A model generated the notes under the pieces. That model was given only the letters and a program-made list of their open reading frames with translations. It was not told where the DNA came from and made no database searches. A DNA stretch of 64,000 nt from Atrina japonica (taxonomy: Eukaryota; Mollusca; Bivalvia; Pterioida; Pinnidae), in assembly GCA_030159075.1 (NCBI GenBank), contig BROG01000042.1, positions 1,852,501-1,916,500 of the forward strand. The letters are read 5' to 3'. Made by a program: the position numbers and the translations under genes. Shown in pieces: positions 55,409 to 64,000 of the stretch. How positions within the stretch are numbered: the stretch's first letter is position 1; each line of letters starts with the position of its first letter.

Positions 55409-55959
55409 ATTTTAACGTGTTGTTCATATGTTTACTCATCTAATTTGTTGTAAATCGAATGACTCCTTGAGTTATCGATTTTCAATTGTTCTTACATGTT
55501 TACTCATCATTTTTGTACGAATTTTTACCATTATCCAGGTATCGCTAATGGTGGACTAGTTGTCCCCGAGGATACCTGTCGGGTAGTACATCTTCATGAA
55601 TGTCAGACAAAAGAAGTAGCAAAGTGGCTGGCACGTCACCCACTATGAAAAAGTGTCAAACTGCCACACCTCAGGACACACGTATGTCGGCTACCGCAGG
55701 TGTCCCTCGCGTGGTCCTACGGGGCATTACCAACGTAAGTCATATCGTCAGGGATGACGATAGATTATGCTATGGTAATGCCGATAGGTTTTTTCCAATC
55801 AAGTAATGTCAAGTGAACGTGGGTGATGTAATGAAGTACTACAAGTTTACCTCCACTGACAGCATAATTTATAAATGCGGGAGCAAAAATTGCAAAACTT
55901 ATCAAATACTCATTACTGACAATCCATTTACATCCAACCTAACGAAACATTAAATTAAA

Positions 55960-56270
55960 GCTACCAACTTAGTATACCTTTGTGGGCTATTACATGTGGG
56001 TGAAATGAAGGGACAGTTGAGAAGTAGAATATCCGGCCATCGATCCCAGATTAATCATGACGGTAACCAGTAACTATAAAGACATTTAAATCTGCCCCTG
56101 ATTATTCTGTCCTTTCCCTGAGAGTCCACATTTTAGAAAAGATATATCACCCTACAAACAATCCTAACTTAAGCACCCCTTTTCGACGAAAACGGGAAGA
56201 ACACTGGATTTGATAGCTGAGAACTGATGGACCATATGGATACAATTATCATATTGGTAGCGTAGAAAGT
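55960..56270 (+). pseudogene. GIY-YIG endonuclease-like region of the PLE
   Basis: Frames show RISGHRSQINHDGNQ near 56025-56070 and, after frame changes, a segment ending in REEHW near 56195-56210. These fit the R-x3-H helix and the late glutamate region of GIY-YIG nucleases in PLEs. The GIY and YIG strands are eroded (near 55975-56010, 'VYLCG' then 'LHVGEMKGQLR'). Confidence 0.5.
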
Positions 56271-57289
56271 CTTACCAGTCCATGATGCCAGTCAGTAAAT
56301 GTTTTAAAACTATTTGGCCGAACCAGTAGAATACATCGTAGCTATGGCTCGAGGAAATCTAACAAGCCCGAGAGTCATAATGTCTCATTCGATGGTCTTC
56401 TACCATTTGTCAATCGTCAATTAGTTCTGCATCATATTCGTACAAAACTGTACTAACTCCCTTTGAACAAAAATACATGACTTGTACATATCTACGATGA
56501 TGTTTTACTGATGCTGGTTCTCCAGAGTATCGACTTCAAGTTACCGTTTTGGACATCAGGTTATTTAAAGCTCTCAGGACCGATGGACATAAAGAAACGA
56601 GTAATCGCCCGTTCCTAAAGTCTGCAGCAACTCAATCTACCCAGCTTTTTCCAGGACCTTCCACCTTGCACCTGTTCTACATCTGAGTTCACGTACGCTC
56701 CATGTGGCCATGTTCTGACGGGTGATCTCAACATTGTGCGCAACAGAAAACTGACATATCTTTTATGCAAAAGTCCAAAGTATAGGGAATCTGTCTAGCT
56801 TACTTTGATATTTTCATGGACGCATGTGAAGAGTACCTTGGATTAAGAAAAAAGATATTGAACTTAATACTCTTTCAGAGTGGATTTAGTCGATCAGTAA
56901 TGAATTCGACGTCACCGATTTCGCTACTTCTGAAATATTAGATAATCAACACATTTGTCTGCAGGCGAATCCGTTCTCACTTCGTTTGAAACATCGGAAC
57001 TTGAATTGCTATACATTTATTGGATTCCGAAGATACACAAAAATCCCTATAAACACCGATTCATTGCAGGGTCATCTGAGTGCTCCACCAAGCCTCTATC
57101 TATTTTACTCACCAAACTTCTTAAACATAATAAACAAGTACTGTACAACGGCCTACTCAAGAAACGGATGCAATCAGATGTGGATCCTAAAGATTTCAAA
57201 GAATTATTGGAACATTTAAAGTTTCCAAATTTCAAACATATAACGACATATATTACATTAAAGAATATATGGTTTTTTTTGTGAAGAGC

Positions 57290-58203
57290 CGATTTGTTCA
57301 CTGTTTGTGAATTCATTTTGCTCCATTTTTTATTACGAGTTGTCTCCCTTTCACCGCTCGCACGTTTGCAACTCGCGTCATTTAAATGCCTAATTTATCT
57401 TGCAGTAATCCTGTGATATGGTCACCTTAATTTGCGGGTCACCCTAGTTTAACTACGTCATATGCATGCTACGTCATGTTCTTTCGACCTGGTACTACCA
57501 CGCCAGCATTTTCCCAGACGTCTGGAATACTTGCATGAAGAAAAAGTTTAGTTTTACCTTAATTTTTTCTTCATTTATTCCGGACGTCTGGATCATACAT
57601 ACGCATACCACTAATTTTGCAAATGCCCCCTAAATTCTAGCGTAACGGTATCATGTATTTTTACAAGAGTCCTGCTGCTCTTTGTAAGTCAGTTTTCTCT
57701 TGTTTCTCATAAACTGTATTTTAATAATTTTCATAATTTTTGCCTATGAGTTTCAGAAGACCCACAGTTCATTTGGTGTATAGGGTCATCAATTATCAAA
57801 AGAGCGTTTATACACGCCATTTCGATCCCTGGGGAGCCAACCTATGTCTACCAAGATCATACAGAATCCAGTGGAAAGGCTAAGGGGCCTTAAAGTTAAG
57901 TAATTTGAGAAATAAAATTGTTCTTGCTCGTTTTTGCGAAACCCCATTATTAATTTTGATACATTGCGGGAGTAGTGACTTGAGTGAATTATATTTTGTG
58001 CAAATTTTGCAGAATGCTGAAAGTTTATTCAAATTTTGTTTTTTGTACTTCCCACCGTCACCCGAGGCCTAGAATTGAAATTGAGTTGCTGTTGATTGAA
58101 CTGTTGTGGCGTGCGCATTGTTGAATGTCTGGCCGTCAGTTTTTATATGCCGCTATGTCCATCTCCGCAATACCAATAATATCGAATACGAAAAAAGTTG
58201 AAT

Positions 58204-58235
<32 letters not shown>

Positions 58236-58370
58236 AAATGACTGATTCATCGATTTATTGTTTGATTTATTAACGTGCTTTTGTTCTAATGAATACATGT
58301 ATAACGTATTCCACATTGTTGTTGTTTCTCTTTTCATCAATAACACGTCTTTTGATTTTTGGACCTATTA
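57290..58370. other. Unmatched insert within the long PLE copy
   Basis: About 1.1 kb with no coding sequence that I can assign. It contains two copies of the palindromic 'cagacgtctgga'-type motif (57517-57530, 57582-57595) and a (GATT)n run near 58208-58235. Confidence 0.45.
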
Positions 58371-58540
58371 CACAACATTTCCTGATCAAAATCTCAAAAA
58401 CAGATTAACATTAATCATACAAAACTCCTTTGTACACGAAAATGAAAATCGCAAATATAAATATTTAGTGTTAGGTCATGAAAGACATTTTTTGTCAGCT
58501 TGATTAGAATAACAAGTATATTGAAGACGATATCATCAAG

Positions 58541-58882
58541 ATGCTGGGGTTTCTGGTAGACAACATCTTCGTGGTTTTTGCAGAAAAAGTTTTCCAACAA
58601 ATTGTCGGCATTCCTATGGGTACTTATTGTGCACCTCTCTTGGCTGACATCATGTTATATTCATATGAAGCGGAATTTATACAGTATCTGCTCTCCAAAG
58701 GAAATAAACATTTAGCATGTCGGTTTAATTTTACATACGCGTATATCTTGTCTATAAATAATTCAGAATTACCTCACCAGATGTATCTGTTTAGTGCAAA
58801 AAGTTCAACCATTGATGAATTATATTATTTACACTTTTATATAAAAAAAGAACAAGTGTTGTCAAATTCACTTGAAGTGTAA
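58541..58882 (+). pseudogene. PLE reverse transcriptase core, truncated
   Basis: MLGFLVDNIFVVFAEKVFQQ then IVGIPMGTYCAPLLADIMLY. The YIDD box is missing, because a deletion joins the sequence before it to ILSINNSELP. After about residue 88 the frame runs into unrelated sequence. Confidence 0.7.
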
Positions 58883-59167
58883 TCATTTTTGGAGTTATTC
58901 CCCATACACCAAGGTGTGCTACATACGATTACACAAGTAAAATTAATCACTAGCAAGATTGGACCCACTGACAGTTAATAGTCTATTGATATAGAATTAT
59001 ACAACAACAAACTGATTAATCAAAGAAGAGGCAATTTAACTTGTTTTTTATTTATAATATTTGTTGTTTAAAGTTTTTTACTAAAAAACTAATTATAGAT
59101 TTTTTTGTTAATAAATATTATTTACAATGCTAATGTTGTAGTTTTACAAAAAAAATCCCAAACAAAT

Positions 59168-59211
59168 GCTCGAGACGATCGTTTCTGTCATTAAGACTCC
59201 ATCAGTTGAGC
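59168..59211 (-). ncRNA. Hammerhead-ribozyme-like motif (copy D)
   Basis: Minus strand: GCTCAA - CTGATGG - GTC/GAC stem II - GAAA - CGATCGTC - TCGAGC. Core A9 is changed to G and stem I has one mismatch, so activity is doubtful. Confidence 0.5.
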
Positions 59212-59851
59212 TCGAATGTATTAATGTAAATGTATATATCCGAAAGAATAGGTAGTATCATACAAAGCCAATACGTCTACCAGTACCCACTGTAAAATGT
59301 AATATCTTAGTTTGGAGAAGTTTAGAATTTAAATGGTGCTATTTGAGCGAAATACAACTTAAAACAAGTTTAAAACAATTGATTGGTACCGGAATACCAG
59401 GTACTGGGCTTATGTATAATATATGATCGAGAACTCAAACGTTCAACAGCAATGGCAACATTAACCCAGTGGTTATAATTGGTAGTACACAAAAGTCAGT
59501 CATTGTGCTGAAGAATCTTAACTTTTAAACATTGTTGTATCGGTAAATCAATGATAGAAATTAGAAAGCGTCCATGTTAGGAACATTCGAAGTATTTACG
59601 TTTTTAAATTAAAAATTGTTTTTTAAAGTTTAAAACACAAATAGAAAGATTATATTTTGATTTTTCTTAGTCTAACATAGTATCACATTGATAACGTTTG
59701 CATCCATACCAGAATGTCTGTAAAGATGCACTTCCAAAAAGTTAGTAAGACTTTCTCTGGTAATTAACTTCTTTTCAAAGAAAGTTAAATACTGCTTTTT
59801 TCTCACTAATGCATTGTATAAATATTATAAACATAATATCAAAGTTATAAT

Positions 59852-59895
59852 GCTCAAGACGATCGTTTCTGTCAATTAGACTTCATCAGTTGAGC
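59852..59895 (-). ncRNA. Hammerhead-ribozyme-like motif, best copy (copy E)
   Basis: Minus strand, 44 nt: GCTCAA, CTGATGA, AGTCTAATTGACA, GAAA, CGATCGTC, TTGAGC. It contains both catalytic boxes (CUGAUGA and GAAA), a GUC cleavage triplet and a perfect 6-bp stem I. Stem II is GUC/GAC with an A-A apposition next to the core, and stem III is ACG/CGU with a two-base loop. Minimal type I hammerheads with very short stem III are known from Penelope-like elements and animal retrozymes. Activity is untested. Confidence 0.65.
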
Positions 59896-60654
59896 TCCAA
59901 TTTAAAATGTATATGTATTTTCTAAAGAGAAAGTGGCATCATACAAGATCAAACAATAAATCTAAAAGTATAGCCGAAATCCGTCTAAGAGTAACCACTG
60001 TAAAAAGATGACTATCTTTTGTGATCATCACAGTTCTGGGATCCGTTTTAGTTTCCTTTGTGTCATTGCGATAACCAACACAATGTGTAGTGCTTTAATC
60101 ATCAATATCATTTCTTTAAGACCTGTTGACATTTTAAACAATACTGTTGTGGTATTGTCACCAACCAGGGAGAATGTCAACGTAATTTCCATGTCTCTTC
60201 TTTACTATGTGAAGTAATATTTTCCTAGTCACTCATCACGTATGGAATTCTGAAAAGGGGGACTCCGTTTGCAATCTTTCACGTGAGATAAAACACCTGA
60301 ACCCATTGCTAAAAACATAGGAATACTCGTAAGTGTAAGAATATTCTTAACTTGCTAATCCAATCAGATTTCAGGATACGTTGAAGCTAAGTAAAATCAT
60401 CGGATTTTAGAAATACTCAACTTTTGAGCAAGAGGGTCCTTGAATCGTTTTATAACCCAGCATACTCTACATGGATAAGCAATACTCTGTTTTAGGTAGC
60501 AAAAACGATAAACTCTGGAATATAGATTCTCATGATTACCTTTGCCTAGAGTTCATAGATTAGGACTGTAATTCAAATATATAGGTTTATTCAGTTTCTG
60601 ATTATATGGATTCGTAGAATTCAGATTTCAGGGTCAGCATTTTTTTCACTACCT
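59896..60654. other. Spacer with flank of the hammerhead repeat
   Basis: 59896-60005 is the conserved flank ('ccgtctaagagtaaccactg'), shared with 4367 and 55070. The rest shows nothing recognisable. Confidence 0.5.
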
Positions 60655-62450
60655 TTAGGGACGGCCCTTTGATTCTGAGGGTAGGGGCCTGGCAGATTTT
60701 GGAAATAAATATTCTGGCCTTGAAAATATTGAAAATAAATAATCTGCCCTTGACTAGCAAGAAAATGAATAATCTAGCCTAAACTGGTGCCAAAGTTGTG
60801 GTAAAAATTAATTAATGTTAAAGATATTTTCGGCTCCCCATATTTCATTCTTTATTTTTTTCTGCTCGCTACGCTCGCCATTTCTTTTGTAGAGGATAGT
60901 CTCTAATGTATAACAACAATTAGATACAATTACTCTAGTCAGTGTAATTTAAATGTTATGCTGAATTACCTATAAGTTAAACTCGTCTAGGTCAAGGTCG
61001 TCCATAAACTCCATCCCGCCAGGTTATATGTATTTACTATATGTACAGTCAATTATAATAAACTCAAAAGCCCTGAATTTGACAATAAATGATTAAAACC
61101 TCTATACAGTGGAACCACACTTAAAGAACACCTGACTTAGGATGCCACTTCAAAATAAAGACCATGAATTTCCAGTCTCTTAATTAATGTTGAATAAGTA
61201 CAGAACCTTACTATAAGACCACCTCACTAATCAGACCACTTTGAGCCAGACAGGTGGTCTTGATAGAGAGGTTTCGCTGTATTTTTAAAATAAGAAGTTG
61301 GCAAAAACAACTTTATACTTTTCCTTCCCTCTAACTTTAAATCATAGATCCGACCTGGATTTTTCTATATATTTTGAATTGCATAGCTTTTGACTACGCT
61401 TAGTTTCATTTCAGTTTATCTCGAAAGTGTTTGCCCTACATATCAGTAAATACATTTTGATTTGCGTTTTCTAAGTACGTATTAATATGAACAACATTTG
61501 CATTATAACAGAATGTATATGATTTTCCCTACATTGTGTTATTATCAGATAGATATATATAAAAAATAATCATCGATGATTTCCAATGCTTTACACTTAA
61601 TGAACACACTATTTCACGCGTACACTCCAAGAAAAAAAGAAATTTTTGTTATACCCCCTCATTGAATTTTCCTGGATCCACCTTGTAAATGCGAACAACA
61701 AAGTATGGTTGAAGACATAGAACAATGACTGTCTCCATCCATTTGTGTGTTTGTACACTTATCAAATGCTAGAATTTGAATTTTGAATAGTGTTTTACGC
61801 AACACTCAACAATTTTTCAGTTACATGGTGTTGGCCAGTGTTTATTAGTGGAGGGGAGAACTCGTTAACAATGTACCGAGAATAGACCTCCAGAATTCTG
61901 CAAGTAAACTGGCAAACGTTACCCAGGAAGTGACCAATGGCCTTCCACAAGTAAACTGGCAAACTTTCTCACAAATATCAGTTTAGTTTCCAGCGGGGCT
62001 CGCGCCTGCGCTGATCAGAAGTGAGAGACTTCATGGTTCAAAGCCCAATGCTCTAACCACTCGTCCACAGAGGCCACACAAATACCAGCTAAGGCTTCTA
62101 AATTGTTGAAATGGGATAGCGTGTAAACTGTTAGCTTTCTACGGGTTCCTTATCACAATCTTGCCTCACAATAACCCATTATGCAGTTTTATATTCTCTA
62201 ACTGTTAAATAGTATATACTTATGTTACCCCCTCAACTCTCTCTTTTACTTGAAAAAAAATTCTAGACCCGCCAATGTAATATATCATATTTCTGACCAC
62301 ATGACAATAGCTAAAAAATGAAGAAAATAATCTGTCCCTGGTCTGCTTGAAAATGAATATTCTGTCCTGCGATGGTATGAAAATAAATCATCTGACTCGA
62401 CAAAATTTGCCAGGCATCCCCAATCAGAGTCAATTGGTCGTCCCCTTAGT
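60655..62450. mobile_element. Possible non-autonomous DNA transposon with imperfect inverted ends
   Basis: Left GGGACGGCCCTTTGATTCTG, then GGGGCCTGGCAGATTTTG. The reverse complement of the right end is GGGGACGACCAATTGACTCT, then GGGGATGCCTGGCAAATTTTG. Both ends are followed inward by 'aataaat(a/c)at(t)ctg' repeats. TTAG occurs on both sides (60655-60658 and 62446-62449). There is no transposase inside; a tRNA-like SINE remnant sits at about 61990-62090. Confidence 0.4.
61990..62092 (-). mobile_element. tRNA-like SINE head
   Basis: The minus strand reads 'gtggcctctgtggacgagtg' then 'gttagagcattgggctttga', an A-box-like region of a tRNA-derived promoter. It could instead be a degenerate tRNA pseudogene. 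Confidence 0.4.
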
Positions 62451-63048
62451 TGTTGTCACTTTTTGATAGTTCAAAAGAGACACTTTCAATCAAATGTATG
62501 GTTCAGAGTTATTTATTTGTGGTTCAGATATATATATTTATTCATGATATTTGCTATAGTTCTCTTTGCAATCCATGTGAATGATTGATATAAGTCAAAT
62601 GTATCGTGTAAGTACGACTTTGATATATAATCTTCAGGTGGTCCTATACAATACTTAAAACCAGGAATGATTTCATCTCCCACTCTGACCGCGTCTACTT
62701 ACTTACTTTCGTCGGGGAAAATACCGTCTACTGTACAATTAAATGTCTTAATAGCAATACTTCGGACTGAGGCAAACCTTCCGTAATAATGACTTTAGCA
62801 GCAGTAGAAAATCTGAGTAAAACCTCCTCGGTTAAACTTCTTTCCAAGACAACTGCAACAGTGGATAAATAATTATCCTTTTACCATTAGACATCTGCTG
62901 TTGTTTGTGTCCAGACGTACCAGGAAAATCATCCATCGTTTACTTTCTTTTCTGCAGCAACATTGTAGTTAAGAATTGTATATATCCCCTGCTATTAATT
63001 AAACCTGCGTTTGAGTACAATATGTCAATACAGATAATGAATACATAA
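62451..63048. other. Spacer, nothing recognised
   Basis: AT-rich with no supportable feature. Confidence 0.4.
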
Positions 63049-63140
63049 ATGTTTGGGATCATCTTTAAGATATGTTTGGGATCATCTTTAAGATATGTTT
63101 GGGATCATCTTTAAGATATGTTTGGGATCATCTTTAAGAT
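63049..63140. repeat. 23-bp minisatellite, 4 copies
   Basis: ATGTTTGGGATCATCTTTAA then GAT, at 63049, 63072, 63095 and 63118. The copies are identical, so the expansion is recent. Confidence 0.92.
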
Positions 63141-63867
63141 ACACACGTGTCCAATAGGCTGTGTGTGATATATTGTATCGTCCACCATTTTCGATAATTT
63201 TAACATTTTAACGATATTCCATAGGTATAAACCAGAATGTGTAATTATCGGCTTGTGTTCAAAGGTTTGTTCCAAGTATAAACCAGTAAGTCTAATTATT
63301 CGCCTGTTTTCCGCAGTTTGTTGCGAAATCTAAGACATCAAGCTCTTTTGAAATTAAGTATATATATTTTTATTGTCATTAAATCGATGTATAGAAAGAC
63401 GACGTTTAGAATGTTCAAATAAAAGTCATGTCCTGAATTTCTTATCATGTAATGTCTTACGTGTAAAGTATTCAAATGTAACCATAGATAAACATTACAA
63501 CTCTCAAACAGAGTAAATAATCTAAATGTGCTTAAAGCATAACATTTTCACATTGACTATACAGTTGCAGTTATTGTGTGAAACAATTTAGAAATCAGAG
63601 TTCTTAAAATTACCATGTATACCACTCCTCAATTAGAGGTTTAATAGGGACACGAAAGATTAGAAGGGTTGCATATTCTCTTTTGAATTTTGACTTTTCC
63701 TCATGGACTCACTCGCTCAAAATTTTAGAATATTTTTGTCTGAAGATATTATTATCTTGGATTGATCGGCAAGATTAGCTGAGGCTTGGTAAAATTCTCA
63801 GATCTGCGTACTACTCACGTTTTGAGAAAGTGGGTCCATTCCCCCACCCACCCCACCCCCGAGGTCA

Positions 63868-64000
63868 CCAAATTTACTCACTACTCTAGCTCAACTAACT
63901 TTTCATGATTTAAAGGCAATTACATGCAAAATTTATTTTGTAACTGGACATGTTTGTATACTAACGGCACACAGTTGTAAATTATTGTGAAAGTTATTGA
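63868..64000. mobile_element. Partial second copy of the 378-bp MITE family
   Basis: 'gaggtcaccaaatttactca', 'ctctagctcaactaactttt' and 'taactggacatgtttgtata' match 19810-19925. It runs off the window end. Confidence 0.65.

Larger units (their letters stand above)
55520..58880 (+). mobile_element. Penelope-like element with GIY-YIG region before the RT, decayed
   Basis: In order on the plus strand: a GIY-YIG-like endonuclease region (about 55960-56270), a linker with RQLVLHHIRTKLYSLPL (about 56410-56470), the segment resembling 'GHV.TGDLNIV' (about 56710-56740), FWIPKIHKNPYKHRFIAGSS (57010-57080), the pre-RT stretch FVHENENRKYKYLVLGHERH (58425-58490) and the RT core (58541-58800). Penelope-like elements normally carry GIY-YIG at the C-terminus; the N-terminal order is that of the Naiad-type clade. 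57290-58370 does not match other copies and may be an insertion. Many stops; dead. Confidence 0.65.

Overview
This window is AT-rich nuclear DNA of an invertebrate animal, most likely a bivalve or other mollusc. The evidence is one gene with 13 exons and GT-AG introns, dense microsatellites and minisatellites, tRNA-derived SINEs ending in AAAC-type tails, and many copies of a Penelope-like retroelement (PLE) with an N-terminal-type GIY-YIG region. There is no bacterial gene organisation. The species assignment is inference.

Host gene (7378-29362, minus strand). Thirteen exons, joined by consistent intron phases, encode a 468-residue single-domain GDSL lipase of the membrane-associated phospholipase B1 (PLB1) type. 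It has a signal peptide in exon 1, the GDSI nucleophile motif in exon 4, GGND in exon 8, DCFH in exon 11, and a membrane anchor with a short cytoplasmic tail in exon 13. Its introns hold PLE 3' fragments, SINEs, LINE pieces, a MITE and several minisatellites.

Virus-like element (34738-46624). A complete 11,887-bp Polinton/Maverick-type element lies 5.4 kb beyond the PLB1 start. It has an exact 6-bp target duplication (CACGTT), 735-785-bp terminal inverted repeats beginning AG, and a morphogenesis gene set. In order these are a minus-strand proline-rich coiled-coil protein, an FtsK/HerA-type packaging ATPase, a basic protein with a C2H2 finger, a small protein with a hydrophobic tail, a Polinton-associated protein, a chromodomain integrase, a small membrane protein, a basic putative minor virion protein, a double-jelly-roll-type major capsid protein, an adenain-like cysteine protease and two unknown genes. 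No protein-primed DNA polymerase B is visible and there is no room for one, although this is normally a hallmark of the group. The outermost ~125 bp of each end can fold into a branched hairpin. Many genes carry frame breaks.

Flanks. The left flank (1-7000) and right flank (46625-59900) are graveyards of the PLE family. They include a long decayed copy at 55520-58880 in which a GIY-YIG region precedes the reverse transcriptase, the domain order of the Naiad-type PLEs. Five copies of a short motif with the hammerhead ribozyme core occur near these PLE copies. Minisatellites (39-bp, 22-bp, 23-bp) and possible DNA transposon remnants fill the rest. No host gene is recognised right of 46625.
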